A stretch of 64,000 nucleotides of DNA, taken from the NCBI RefSeq assembly GCF_016907365.1, contig NZ_JAFBBV010000001.1, positions 1,550,001 through 1,614,000 on the forward strand, given 5' to 3'. Position numbers and translations under genes: made by a program. Source of the DNA: Oerskovia paurometabola. GTDB lineage: Bacteria > Actinomycetota > Actinomycetes > Actinomycetales > Cellulomonadaceae. Below are positions 42,634 to 51,415 of the stretch, piece by piece (position 1 is the stretch's first letter; each line of letters begins with the position of its first letter). Under the pieces are notes generated by a model that had not been told where the DNA came from, did not search any database, and was given only the letters and a program-made list of their open reading frames with translations.

Positions 42634-43272
42634 ATGGAGAAGTTCACGACCCACACCGGTGTCGGTGTCCCGCTGCGCCGCAGCAACGTCGACACGGACC
42701 AGATCATCCCCGCCGTCTACCTCAAGCGAGTGACGCGCACGGGCTTCGAGGACGCGCTGTTCGCGGCGTGGCGCGGGGACCCCGCGTTCGTCCTGAACCA
42801 GCCCGCGTACTCGTCCGGCTCCGTCCTGGTCGCGGGCCCCGACTTCGGCACCGGCTCATCGCGCGAGCACGCCGTGTGGGCGCTCAAGGACTACGGCTTC
42901 AAGGTCGTCCTGGCCTCGCGCTTCGCGGACATCTTCCGCGGGAACTCGGGCAAGCAGGGCCTCGTCGCGGGCATCGTCGCGCAGGAGGACATCGAGCTGC
43001 TGTGGAAGGTCCTCGAGACCAAGCCCGGCACCGAGGTCACGGTCGACCTGGTCGAGCGCACCGCCACGGCCGACGACGTCGTGGTCCGCTTCCAGATCGA
43101 CGACTACACGCGCTGGCGCCTCATGGAGGGCCTCGACGACATCGGCCTAACCCTTCAGCACGAGGCCGACATCACGGCGTTCGAGCAGACGCGTGCGTCG
43201 TGGCGGCCCAAGACGCTGCCGGCGAAGCACCTGCCGACGGTCGACATCGAGGCGGCTCGGCCGTCCGCGTGA
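42634..43272 (+). CDS. leuD: 3-isopropylmalate dehydratase small subunit
   Basis: The 212-residue swivel-domain subunit that completes the LeuCD isomerase. Landmarks are [23 protein letters not shown] (residues 8-30 in consecutive blocks), [17 protein letters not shown] (about 69-85) and [12 protein letters not shown], all characteristic. Length is normal. A GGAAG lies about 9 nt upstream of the ATG. A strong hairpin follows the stop after 18 nt, ending the operon. Confidence 0.97.
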   Translation: MEKFTTHTGVGVPLRRSNVDTDQIIPAVYLKRVTRTGFEDALFAAWRGDPAFVLNQPAYSSGSVLVAGPDFGTGSSREHAVWALKDYGFKVVLASRFADIFRGNSGKQGLVAGIVAQEDIELLWKVLETKPGTEVTVDLVERTATADDVVVRFQIDDYTRWRLMEGLDDIGLTLQHEADITAFEQTRASWRPKTLPAKHLPTVDIEAARPSA

Positions 43273-43290
43273 CGCCCGTCTGAGCCCGGC

Positions 43291-43331
43291 CCGACGGCGC
43301 CGCTCCCCTGGGTGGGGAGCGGCGCCGTCGG
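43291..43331. terminator. Terminator hairpin after leuD
   Basis: CCGACGGCGCCGCTCCCC (43291-43308) pairs perfectly with 43314-43331 across TGGGT. It is between convergent leuD and the LLM gene, and belongs to the shared-stem hairpin family. Confidence 0.9.
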
Positions 43332-43375
43332 CGTGTGGTCGCGGGGGGCCGGGTGGTCGCCGCACCCGCCGAAGG

Positions 43376-44215
43376 TCAGGGGCGCGGCGGGCCCTGGCGG
43401 ATCCTCGCGAGCTGCGACTCCGCCGTGACCTTCGTCGGGTCCCAGCCGGCCTCGATCCACCAGGTCGCGCCTGCCGCCTCGAGCGCCCGCGCGTCCTCGG
43501 CGGCAGCGTCGAGGTCCGTCGCGAAGTCGCGCTGCACGACGAGCTCGAACGGCCCGGCGCCCGGGTCACGGTGCTCGGCGACCCAGCCGGCGACCTCGCG
43601 CACCTCGTCGGGCGTCAGCGGGTCCATGCCGCGGTCGCCCCGGAGCTGGACCGTCACGCCGTCCCAGCGCACCGCGCGGCTCATCGACTTCTCGCTCGGG
43701 AACACCCCCACGGGCCACACGGGGATGCGCCCGTTGACGGGCCGCGGTGAGATCGTCATCTCGCCGGTCGAGATGTGCTTCCCGTCGAACGAGAACGCCT
43801 CGCCGGACCAGGAGCGCTCGAGGAACGCGAGGACGTCGTCGAGCAGCTCGGCCCGCTCGCGCAGCGACGTGAGCTGGCCGGGGACGGCGCTGAAGCCGGC
43901 GTCGTCGAGCACCCCGACCCCTGCGGGCAGGACCAGCCGACCACCCGACAGGTGGTCGACCGTCAGCGCCTGGCGCGCGAGCTCCCACGGGCGCCTGCGC
44001 GGCATGGCGAACACGAGCGCACCGAGCGTCACCCGCTGCGTCTGGACTGCCGCCGCGGCGAGGATGCCCCACGGGTCGTACCCCTCCATGCCGGGCAGGC
44101 TGATGCCGTCCCACGTGAAGTAGCCGTCCCAGCCGTGCTCCTCGGCCTCGCGGGCCATCGTGACCAGCTCTGACGCGGAACCGAAGCTCCCGACGAACCC
44201 GAACTGCAAGCCCAT
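43376..44215 (-). CDS. LLM-class (F420-dependent-type) oxidoreductase
   Basis: A 279-residue TIM-barrel oxidoreductase of the luciferase-like monooxygenase family, of the type that usually binds F420 in actinobacteria. The early segment LQFGFVGSFGSASELVTMAREAEEHGWDGYF (in blocks over residues 3-33), VTLGALVFAMPRRRPWELARQALTVDHLSGGRLVLPAGVG (about 75-115) and PVNGRIPVWPVGVF are typical. The ATG at 44215 has GGAGG 5-6 nt upstream. The substrate is unknown. It stands alone between two terminators. Confidence 0.85.
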   Translation of the reverse strand: MGLQFGFVGSFGSASELVTMAREAEEHGWDGYFTWDGISLPGMEGYDPWGILAAAAVQTQRVTLGALVFAMPRRRPWELARQALTVDHLSGGRLVLPAGVGVLDDAGFSAVPGQLTSLRERAELLDDVLAFLERSWSGEAFSFDGKHISTGEMTISPRPVNGRIPVWPVGVFPSEKSMSRAVRWDGVTVQLRGDRGMDPLTPDEVREVAGWVAEHRDPGAGPFELVVQRDFATDLDAAAEDARALEAAGATWWIEAGWDPTKVTAESQLARIRQGPPRP

Positions 44216-44290
44216 GACATCCTCCTGCGACTCGTTGGCGGTCCTCCCACGGTAGGGGCGGCCACCCACACGCGCCGCAAGAACGAGGAC

Positions 44291-44322
44291 GGGCGGGCTC
44301 CCGGAAGACCGGGAACCCGCCC
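44291..44322 (-). terminator. Terminator of the DUF808 gene
   Basis: GGGCGGG plus CCCGG pair with CCGGG plus CCCGCCC (44291-44304 with 44309-44322) across AAGA, interrupted by one CT/AA internal mismatch. It lies 24 nt past the DUF808 stop. Confidence 0.8.
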
Positions 44323-44345
44323 GCAGCGCCCTGCGAGGGCGTCGA

Positions 44346-45281
44346 TCAGTGGTGCTTGTTCTTGCGAGGGATGAAGTGCACGACCGTCACGACGACCGCA
44401 CCCACCACGACACCCACGATCGCCGACCCCAGGGTGTCGACGAGCCACACCAGGAACCCGCCGAGGGCCGGCACGCCGTGCACGGCGTCCTCGAGGACGT
44501 GCAGGAGGTCGTAGGGCGCGTGCCAGCCCAGGTCGTACGTGCCCTGCAGCAGGATGTGGCCACCGACCCACAGCATCGCGACCGTGCCCACGATCGAGAT
44601 GACGGCCATGACGCGCGGCATCGCCTTGACCAGGCCGTGGCCGAACGACTTGACCCAGCCGGTCTCGCGCCCCGCCAGGTGCAGGCCGATGTCGTCCATC
44701 TTCACGATGAGCCCGACGATCCCGTAGACGACCGCCGTGATGAGCAGCGCGACGACGACCAGGATGATCGCGCGGGCCCAGAAGCCCTCCGTCGCGACCT
44801 CGTTGAGCGCGATGACCATGATCTCGGCGCTGAGGATGAAGTCGGTGCGTACCGCGCTCGACACGACGCTGTCCTCGTCGACGGCCTTCTTCGCCGCAGC
44901 GTCGTCGACGGCCTTGCCGTGCTTGCCCGAGACCATCTCCCAGAGCTTCTCGGCGCCCTCGAACGCGAGATACGTCCCGCCCACCATGAGCAGCGGGGTG
45001 AGCAGCACGGGGAGGAACTCGCTCAGCAGCAGTGCCGCGGGGAGGATGAACAGGAGCTTGTTGCGCAGCGAGCCCATCGCGATGCGCTTGATCACGGGCA
45101 GCTCGCGCTTCGCGGCCAGCCCGGCGACGTACTGGGGAGTGACCGCGGTGTCGTCGATCACGACACCGGTCGCCTTGACGCTCGCCCGCCCCGCAGCGGC
45201 GCCGATGTCGTCGACGGACGCGGCCGCCAGCTTGGCGAACGCTGCGATGTCGTCCAGGAGGGCTACGAGTCCAACGGCCAT
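44346..45281 (-). CDS. DUF808 (YedI) family membrane protein
   Basis: A 311-residue membrane protein of the DUF808/YedI family, function unknown. The start GLVALLDDIAAFAKLAAASVDDIGAAA and the VIDDTAVTPQYV segment (about residues 40-51) are family hallmarks, and ELPVIKRIAMGSLRNKLLFILPAALLLSEF follows in consecutive blocks. About five to six hydrophobic segments are seen at 72-100, 140-185, 205-235 and 270-300. The C-terminus is basic with a terminal His pair. The ATG at 45281 has GGAGAC about 6 nt upstream. It is a single gene between terminators. Confidence 0.85.
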   Translation of the reverse strand: MAVGLVALLDDIAAFAKLAAASVDDIGAAAGRASVKATGVVIDDTAVTPQYVAGLAAKRELPVIKRIAMGSLRNKLLFILPAALLLSEFLPVLLTPLLMVGGTYLAFEGAEKLWEMVSGKHGKAVDDAAAKKAVDEDSVVSSAVRTDFILSAEIMVIALNEVATEGFWARAIILVVVALLITAVVYGIVGLIVKMDDIGLHLAGRETGWVKSFGHGLVKAMPRVMAVISIVGTVAMLWVGGHILLQGTYDLGWHAPYDLLHVLEDAVHGVPALGGFLVWLVDTLGSAIVGVVVGAVVVTVVHFIPRKNKHH

Positions 45282-45411
45282 GAGGTCTCCACGAGGCCCG
45301 TGTCGCCGCCCACGAGCCCTGAGGTCGGGAATCGACGCGGCTGTAGCGCATCGTAACGACTCGGGCGCCCCGCCGTCGCGGCCCGTCCGCCGGCCGAGGG
45401 CGACGTACCCG

Positions 45412-45504
45412 CTGCCCGACGGCGTCGCCCGGGCGGTACTGGGCGTCACCCTCGGCGCTTCCTGGGCGACGTGTGACGCGATCGGTCGCACCGCCGTCGG
45501 GCAG
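45412..45504. repeat. Long-loop inverted repeat of the shared-stem family
   Basis: CTGCCCGACGGCG (45412-45424) pairs with CGCCGTCGGGCAG (45492-45504). The loop is 67 nt, too long for a terminator, but the arms carry the same core as the hairpins at 20435 and 43291. It ends 7 nt before the lpd -10 box. Confidence 0.7.
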
Positions 45505-45510
45505 ACGTCC

Positions 45511-45516
45511 TAGGCT
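45511..45516 (+). promoter_or_regulatory. -10 box of leaderless promoter
   Basis: TAGGCT, 7 nt before the ATG of lpd. Confidence 0.6.
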
Positions 45517-45523
45517 GGTCCCC

Positions 45524-46933
<1,410 letters not shown>

Positions 46934-46971
46934 GAACAGGTACAGAACGGACAGGTGCGTCCGTCCTGCTG

Positions 46972-47012
46972 AGAGGCCTTGATCTGCAGTATCGCCGCAG
47001 GTCAAGGCCTCT
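46972..47012 (+). terminator. Terminator of lpd
   Basis: AGAGGCCTTGA (46972-46982) pairs perfectly with TCAAGGCCTCT (47002-47012), extended by an inner CTGC/GCAG pair, and is followed by TTCT. It lies 39 nt past the lpd stop. Confidence 0.9.
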
Positions 47013-47152
47013 TTCTATGCCTTGATCATGGTGAACAACCGGGGTCGGTCGGGAACAGGAATGTTCATTCTTGGGGACCCGCAGGGGGCACGAGCGCCGC
47101 CCGCGCCATCCTCACCTGGATCACCCGCCGCGCGCCCATTCCGAAACAGGCC

Positions 47153-47374
47153 CTAGAGGTGGGTCCTCAACCAGTCGGGCATGTTCGGGTCGTCGAGGGA
47201 CCAGCGTTCTTCTTCGGTATCGCTCTCCTCCCAGTTGCTCTCCTCGCCGTCAAAGAACTTGTGCCGGTTGCACTTGTACTTGACGACCACGTCGCCCTCG
47301 AGCCTGTACTCGTTCCAGTAGTAGTCCTGCTTGCCGTAACCACTCCACTCGTTGGTCACGTAGATCGTCGACAT
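47153..47374 (-). CDS. Hypothetical protein, Trp/Tyr- and acid-rich
   Basis: A 73-residue soluble protein of no recognised family. It is rich in Trp, Tyr, Asp and Glu: an N-terminal [18 protein letters not shown] segment (about residues 10-27), a YKCNRHKFF segment, then a very acidic stretch and the final DWLRTHL. Its codons are less GC-biased than those of neighbours, which suggests that it was acquired. AGGAAG lies 5 nt before the ATG at 47374, and TAGAGT at 47415-47420 could be the -10 box. It marks the left edge of the accessory patch. Confidence 0.6.
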   Translation of the reverse strand: MSTIYVTNEWSGYGKQDYYWNEYRLEGDVVVKYKCNRHKFFDGEESNWEESDTEEERWSLDDPNMPDWLRTHL

Positions 47375-47592
47375 CGTCTTCCTGCTCTCTCGCCGTCTGG
47401 GTCAGCCAGGACGGACTCTAGGACCTGGCCGACGCTGCCGCTAGGGTGGTTTTTTGCAACGGTCGAAGTCCCAGACGGCCGTCACCAAAGTGACGCACCT
47501 CTTGCGCCCGTGTAGATCAGGCACCCTGACCGATATCGCCCGACGGTTGGCCAGTAGGGCGCGCGACGCGGGGCACTCGTGAGGTCGAATCG

Positions 47593-47694
47593 TTAGGCCT
47601 TCTCGTCCTCGTCGACGACGGTGGTGGGCAGTCCGGCGAGGTGTTCGATAATTTCACGGGCGGTCTGCTCGTCGAGACCGCACCATCGTGGCGC
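47593..47694 (-). pseudogene. Remnant: C-terminal end of an unknown gene
   Basis: The last 25 or so codons on the minus strand read as a normal protein end (EQTAREIIEHLAGLPTTVV, then an acidic DEDEKA before TAA), but upstream of about 47690 the frame turns into low-quality Arg/Ser-rich sequence. This looks like the surviving 3' end of a truncated gene. The gap 47375-47592 before it holds no gene. Confidence 0.4.
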
Positions 47695-47702
47695 TGCGAT
47701 AA

Positions 47703-48075
47703 CCCCGGAGCTCAAGCTCCGACTCGCGACGCTCGACCCGACTTTCGTCGACCGACCGCCTGTGCCGACAGGTCCAAGAGATCGCGTCCAGGCTGCTGTT
47801 GCAGACCAACATCCCGCAGATCGCAACCCAGGCCGTGTTGCTTGAGAGCCTTTCCGGCGATGGGTGGTGGATCGACGTCACGATCTCCCGGTGGAACTCG
47901 CTCGGCAGGGTGCGCGACATGCTCGACTCGCGCAGCTTTGTGCTCCGCAACGCCCACCGGACCACCACGGCGCTCGGCCTGGTCCGTCTCCACCTGAACG
48001 GCGAAGACAACGCGCGAGGCTATGCCAACCTGCTGCGCGCGTGGCTCGACGAGCGCGGCGGGGTGGCACCCGGCC
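47703..48075 (+). pseudogene. Remnant coding segment, no clear start or stop
   Basis: An open frame with protein-like composition: QVQEIASRLLLQTNIPQIA, then VLLESLSGDGWWIDVTIS, then NLLRAWLDERGG. There is no plausible ATG or GTG at its start, and after about 48075 the frame continues only as antisense of the gene at 48173. It is probably a decayed gene. The end of the segment resembles that of the remnant at 49462 (RAWL with acidic and Gly residues). The product is not recognised. Confidence 0.4.
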
Positions 48076-48172
48076 AACGCGAGGGCGATGACCGCGGCAC
48101 CAGCCTCGACTACCAGCCGGGCAGCGCGCTCTCGAGTCCCTGCGCTGCTGACCCGTCCGTCCCGCCGCTCGG

Positions 48173-48706
48173 CTACACCGAGAGCCAGCAGTACAGCGCC
48201 TGGTCTCGTTCGACTGCCAGCCGGGCGAGGCCAGCCAGGTCCAGGAGCGCACCAGCAAGCACGACAGGGTCGCCGTCACCCCAGAACTCCTCGGTCTTCG
48301 ACCACGGGTCTGCCACCCGCACGAGGTCGTCGTTCGAGGCGCCAGCGAGCGCGGCCGTCAGCCCGTCGCTGAGCTTCACGACCACTCGCTCGCCCCCGTT
48401 GCGCACCGCCACTGGGTTCCCGGGCTGAGCCTCCACGACGTCGTCGTACGTGCGGCCGGTCAGCAAGGCCTCGAGCATGCCCATCTGGACGACGGGGTCG
48501 ATGCCCTTTGCATCGACGGTCGGGTAAGCCTCGACGGGACCGGCCTCCTTGACCGGCTCGACCCGTTGGCGAAGCAGGCCGCCCCGGCGCTGCGGGCGTG
48601 GCGTCGCCACCGTGCTCCCCGGTCCACCGTCGCGGTCGATGGTCGCGGCGGCGGCGTCGTCCGACGGAGCAACGAAGTAGTCGCACAGAAGTCCCATGGC
48701 GCACAT
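48173..48706 (-). CDS. Hypothetical actinobacterial protein (MGLLCDYFVA type)
   Basis: A 177-residue soluble protein from ATG 48706, or 174 residues from ATG 48697 (MGLLCDYFVAPSDD). The start resembles small actinobacterial proteins that begin with a CDYF segment, but no function is known. The middle part has YPTVDAKGIDPVVQMGMLEALLTG; the C-terminal part has VVVKLSDGLTAALAG and DGDPVVLAGALLDLAGLARLA with a helical character and ends in LYCWLSV. A 39-bp segment of its coding region (48529-48567) is repeated upstream of its start at 48765-48803. Confidence 0.6.
   Translation of the reverse strand: MCAMGLLCDYFVAPSDDAAAATIDRDGGPGSTVATPRPQRRGGLLRQRVEPVKEAGPVEAYPTVDAKGIDPVVQMGMLEALLTGRTYDDVVEAQPGNPVAVRNGGERVVVKLSDGLTAALAGASNDDLVRVADPWSKTEEFWGDGDPVVLAGALLDLAGLARLAVERDQALYCWLSV
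48529..48567. repeat. 39-bp direct repeat, copy 1
   Basis: Begins CCTCGACGGGACCGGC and ends GGCTCGACCCGTT. Copy 2 at 48765-48803 differs at one position. This copy is inside the coding region of the gene at 48173-48706. Confidence 0.9.
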
Positions 48707-48764
48707 CGTGCCGGAGTCGACGCCGTCGCCAGCGGACTCTTGACAACAGCGTGTCGCGCCGCGC

Positions 48765-48803
48765 CCTCGACGGGACCGGCCTCCTCGACCGGCTCGACCC
48801 GTT
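48765..48803. repeat. 39-bp direct repeat, copy 2
   Basis: 38 of 39 bases match copy 1, 236 bp away. It lies in the non-coding gap between the 48173-48706 gene and the acetyltransferase gene, as a partial duplication of coding sequence. Confidence 0.9.
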
Positions 48804-48836
48804 ATCACACCGAGATCGAATAGGGGGGACTTGGGG

Positions 48837-49361
48837 CTAGACAGTCCCGGAGGGGGACTTCGCGGTCGCCGCCCGAACCAACCGCACCTCGCGCACTCCG
48901 TCGTCCACCTTCGTCACGCCGTCGGGCTCGAAGCCCTGCTTGGCGTAGAACGCCTGGGCTCGTGGGTTGGGATCTGCGACCCAGAGCCCTGCCGAGATGC
49001 CGGCCGGGAGAACGGCCTCCATGAGTCCACGTCCGGCGCCGCTGCCATGGAACGCGTCCAGCAGGTAGAGGACGTACAACTGGGTGTCCCACGCGACATC
49101 GGCCTCGGTGGCCGGTCCAGCGAGCGCGATGCCGACGACCGCGTCGTCAGACTCGGCGACAGCAGCCCGGAACGGCTCGTAGCGCTCCTCGGTGAGCACG
49201 GCCTGCCAGAACCGCCCGCGTGCAGGCAGCAGGCCCGGGTCGTCGAGCACCTCGTCACGCATCAGGCCTCGGTAGGTCTGCCGCCAGGACTCGACGTGGA
49301 CGCCCGCCATGGCGTCCGCGTCATCGGGGCGGGCCGGGCGGACGTGGAGGAGTGACCGCAT
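48837..49361 (-). CDS. GNAT-family N-acetyltransferase
   Basis: A 174-residue acetyltransferase with the full GNAT fold. Acetyl-CoA-binding motif A is LYLLDAFHGSGAGRGLMEAV (about residues 99-118, with the R/Q-x-x-G-x-G/A pattern), preceded by the beta4 strand VVGIALAG, and followed by LWVADPNPRAQAFYAKQGFEPDG. The early RPARPDDADAMAGVHVESWRQTYRGLM is typical of small-molecule or protein Nalpha-acetyltransferases of this class. Substrate is unknown. TACCCT lies 6 nt before the ATG with no ribosome binding site, so it is likely leaderless. Confidence 0.87.
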   Translation of the reverse strand: MRSLLHVRPARPDDADAMAGVHVESWRQTYRGLMRDEVLDDPGLLPARGRFWQAVLTEERYEPFRAAVAESDDAVVGIALAGPATEADVAWDTQLYVLYLLDAFHGSGAGRGLMEAVLPAGISAGLWVADPNPRAQAFYAKQGFEPDGVTKVDDGVREVRLVRAATAKSPSGTV

Positions 49362-49367
49362 CGGCCC

Positions 49368-49373
49368 AGGGTA
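49368..49373 (-). promoter_or_regulatory. -10 box of leaderless promoter
   Basis: TACCCT on the minus strand, 6 nt before the acetyltransferase ATG. Confidence 0.45.
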
Positions 49374-49461
49374 GTAGCACGCGCCCGGCGTGGCCGACGC
49401 TGTGGCACCGCCTGTTTGATCGATCTGACGTCGCACGTCACCTACGGGGTGCGAGCTCCTC

Positions 49462-49632
49462 GTGGAGCTTCGCACAGGGGAGCGCGTGACGAGCCTGCTG
49501 GACGTCCTCCCCGTCGATTTCACTCCGCTGCCGAGAGTCACCTCGCGTGACGAGGGCCTGGAGGTCGCACGGCTCGTGGATGCGGCGCCGACCGTCCGGG
49601 CGTGGCTTGAGGGGCGGGGCGCAAAGGGCTGA
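49462..49632 (+). pseudogene. Remnant: C-terminal fragment of an unknown gene
   Basis: A 56-codon open frame from GTG 49462 to TGA 49632 with normal protein composition (TSLLDVLPVDFTPLPRVTS, then EVARLVDAAPTVRAWLEGRG). It has no ribosome binding site or -10 box at the GTG and looks like the 3' part of a larger gene. It could also be a real small protein. The rest of 49633-49759 shows no gene. Confidence 0.4.
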
Positions 49633-49754
49633 GCGTGCGGTGTGTCGCCACCGCGGGAGGGCCCGACGCCGCAGCCCACCTTCCGCGCGTCGGCGCGCTC
49701 CGCCGTCGGGCACTTGGGCGAGCCCGCCCGCGTCCTCGACGCGACCTGTCAGCC

Positions 49755-49880
49755 CAGCGTCACCCGATTCCGAACTCCCGCCGCAGCATCTCCCCGACCA
49801 TCCCCGGCACGTCAACGGCCCCGGGATGCAGCGCGTCGAAGACCTGCAGCCCTTCCCAGGTGGAGATGAAGAGCGCGGTG
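49755..49880. repeat. tetR 3'-end direct repeat, copy 1
   Basis: Matches 50715-50840 at a constant offset of 960 nt with no gaps, roughly 88 percent identical by eye. With the second copy it brackets the Doc/antitoxin pair. Confidence 0.85.
49760..49880 (-). pseudogene. Truncated tetR: last 39 codons only
   Basis: The minus strand encodes the C-terminal end of a TetR-type protein, WEGLQVFDALHPG, then VPGMVGEMLRREFGIG and a stop, nearly the same as the end of the complete tetR at 50720. The N-terminal DNA-binding part is missing; the similarity stops abruptly at about 49880. It cannot encode a regulator. The sequence from 49881 to 50056 holds no gene that I can support. Confidence 0.8.
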
Positions 49881-50056
49881 CCCGGCCGACCCGGGCGGAA
49901 CGAGGTCCGTCTTCGTGGGTCGGCATCCATACTCCCCGGTGTTCGACTGCCCGCCTACGGGAGCCGCTCACGTTCCGCGTGGTGGCGCGCTCCACCGTCG
50001 GGAAGAGATGTCGCGGAGCTGCAATCGCCGCGGCCGAGACGAGCGAAGGTCTGCTG

Positions 50057-50431
50057 CTACGCGCGCCGCTCTCGGGTGTGTGCCCCGAGCCATTCGCTCA
50101 TCTCTTCGAGCGGCAGGTGGGTGTCGGCGACCTCGATCACGAAGTCCGCCATCTCGATCTGGTCGCCCACGAGCCGGCGCCCGTTCATGGCGTAGAAGAC
50201 GTGCACAAGGATCAGCAAGAGTCGCTTGTTCCCGTCATGCAGCGGATGGAGCCGGTTGGCCGAGTCCATGATCGTGGCGGCCTTGAGGTCGAGCTCTTCG
50301 TACAGCTCGACGTCGTACATGCGCGCCCGGGGCCGCTGGCAGACGGAGTCCAGCAGTCCGAGGTCTCGCACGTGCCAGCTGTTGCGGTCGACCACGGCCA
50401 TGGCTTCGGTCAGGGTGACGTACCTGGTCAC
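50057..50431 (-). CDS. doc: Doc-type (Fic domain) toxin
   Basis: A 124-residue Fic/Doc-family toxin. The active-site motif is HPLHDGNKRLLLILV (about residues 70-84), the Doc form of HxFx(D/G)xNKR; members phosphorylate elongation factor EF-Tu or AMPylate targets. The size is typical of Doc (about 125), much shorter than autonomous Fic proteins. The GTG at 50431 overlaps the antitoxin stop by 4 nt (GTGA), which fixes the start and gives strong coupling. It is the second gene of a toxin-antitoxin pair. Confidence 0.88.
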   Translation of the reverse strand: MTRYVTLTEAMAVVDRNSWHVRDLGLLDSVCQRPRARMYDVELYEELDLKAATIMDSANRLHPLHDGNKRLLLILVHVFYAMNGRRLVGDQIEMADFVIEVADTHLPLEEMSEWLGAHTRERRA

Positions 50432-50625
50432 GCGAGCCGTTCCAAGGCCTCGCTCCAGGACTTCATGGCGTCGGTGATGTACGCCTGGATGTTCTCGTCG
50501 GCGGTCTCGTCGAGGAGTCTTTCGAGGGCTTCGCCCTGGGTGACGTGTAACGCCTCCGCGCGCGCCCTGAGCCGGTCCCGCACGGTGACCGGAACTTTGA
50601 TCGTGGTCATCTCCACCTGCGTCAT
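50428..50625 (-). CDS. Antitoxin partner of Doc
   Basis: A 65-residue antitoxin with a ribbon-helix-helix-like N-terminus (MTTIKVPVTVRDRLRARAEALHVTQGEALERLLDE in consecutive blocks from residue 6) and a C-terminal helix (SWSEALERLA) likely to block Doc. ATG 50625 is preferred because TATACT lies 6 nt upstream and the operator palindrome overlaps that box; an inner ATG at 50610 is possible. It overlaps doc by 4 nt. Confidence 0.8.
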   Translation of the reverse strand: MTQVEMTTIKVPVTVRDRLRARAEALHVTQGEALERLLDETADENIQAYITDAMKSWSEALERLA

Positions 50626-50627
50626 AC

Positions 50628-50643
50628 CGCGAGTATACCCGCG
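50628..50643. promoter_or_regulatory. Toxin-antitoxin operator over the -10 box
   Basis: CGCGAGTATACCCGCG is a near-perfect 16-bp palindrome with one mismatched pair. It covers the minus-strand -10 box TATACT (50632-50637), which is 6 nt before the antitoxin ATG. It is a typical site for autorepression by the antitoxin. Confidence 0.65.
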
Positions 50644-50714
50644 CGGTGGGTGCAGGGGGGAGGGGGCGAGCGCCGCCGTCGGGCACCTGTGGCGGCCGCA
50701 CCCGGCGGGCGCCC

Positions 50715-50840
50715 CGGCGTCACCCGATCCCGAACTCCCGCCGCAGCATCTCCCCGACCATCGCCGGGACGTCGACGTCCCCCGGGTGGAGCGCGTCGTA
50801 GACCTGGAGCCCTTCCCACGTGGAGATGACGAGCGCGGCG
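50715..50840. repeat. tetR 3'-end direct repeat, copy 2
   Basis: The intact copy, forming the 3' end of the complete tetR gene; see 49755-49880. Confidence 0.85.
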
Positions 50841-51337
50841 CGGGCTTCGGGCGAGGCCCCGGCGTCGTCCAGCACGCCACGTGAACGCTGCGTCCGGATC
50901 ATCCCGCCGATGACCCCGACGAGGACGCGATGCCGCTCCTGCAGCACCGGCCGGGCGGGATGGCCGGGCGTCCCGGCCTCGGCCGAGAGGGTCGAGAGGA
51001 GCTGCACCAGCCCGGGAGCCTCCCGGTTGCGCTCGGCGGTGCTGACGAACCCGTCGACGAGGTCCTCGGCGGTGAACTTCGAGGGCATCGAGGGCGGTGC
51101 GTGCTGCGCGTCGTGCCACTCGATGACGGCCAGGAGCAGGTCGGTCTTGTTGCCGAAGTGGTGCAGGAGGGTCGAGTGGTCGACCCCGGCCTCGCGCGCG
51201 ATGCCGCGCAGGGACGCCCCGTAGAACCCCTTCTGGGCGAACGCCTCGGCTGCGCGGGCGACGATCGACTGCTTGGTCGCCCGGCCGGTGGCGTACCCGT
51301 CGGGTCGCCCGGTCGTGGCTGCTTGCTGCGTGGTCAC
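50720..51337 (-). CDS. TetR-family regulator, divergent from GH3 genes
   Basis: A 205-residue TetR-type repressor. The HTH (about residues 20-70) reads SIVARAAEAFAQKGFYGASLRGIA then REAGVDHSTLLHHFGNKTDLL, as in consecutive helices 1-3. The C-terminal ligand domain (about 75-205) is helical and ends in MLRREFGIG. A good ribosome binding site, GGAGGGG, lies 8 nt before the ATG. It faces two GH3 glycosidase genes across a 78-nt gap with a perfect palindrome, so a sugar-derived inducer is likely. Confidence 0.92.
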   Translation of the reverse strand: MTTQQAATTGRPDGYATGRATKQSIVARAAEAFAQKGFYGASLRGIAREAGVDHSTLLHHFGNKTDLLLAVIEWHDAQHAPPSMPSKFTAEDLVDGFVSTAERNREAPGLVQLLSTLSAEAGTPGHPARPVLQERHRVLVGVIGGMIRTQRSRGVLDDAGASPEARAALVISTWEGLQVYDALHPGDVDVPAMVGEMLRREFGIG

Positions 51338-51379
51338 GGTGCATCCCCTCCGAGGTCAGAGGCTACCCCCTCCCGTAAT

Positions 51380-51395
51380 TCCACCAACTGGTGGA
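51380..51395. promoter_or_regulatory. Predicted TetR operator
   Basis: TCCACCA-AC-TGGTGGA is a perfect 7-bp inverted repeat with a 2-nt centre, midway between tetR and the GH3 genes. It covers the -35 position of the GH3 promoter. Confidence 0.65.
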
Positions 51396-51403
51396 GGTTG
51401 GGC

Positions 51404-51409
51404 TAGCAT
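51404..51409 (+). promoter_or_regulatory. -10 box of the GH3 operon
   Basis: TAGCAT, 6 nt before the preferred GTG start at 51416. Repression by TetR bound at 51380-51395 would block this promoter. Confidence 0.55.
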
Positions 51410-51415
51410 GTGGCC

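Noticed and set aside
47799-48428. A 209-codon open frame as an intact gene
   Set aside because: Only the first 90 codons look like protein; the remainder is antisense to the gene at 48173, and there is no convincing start codon.
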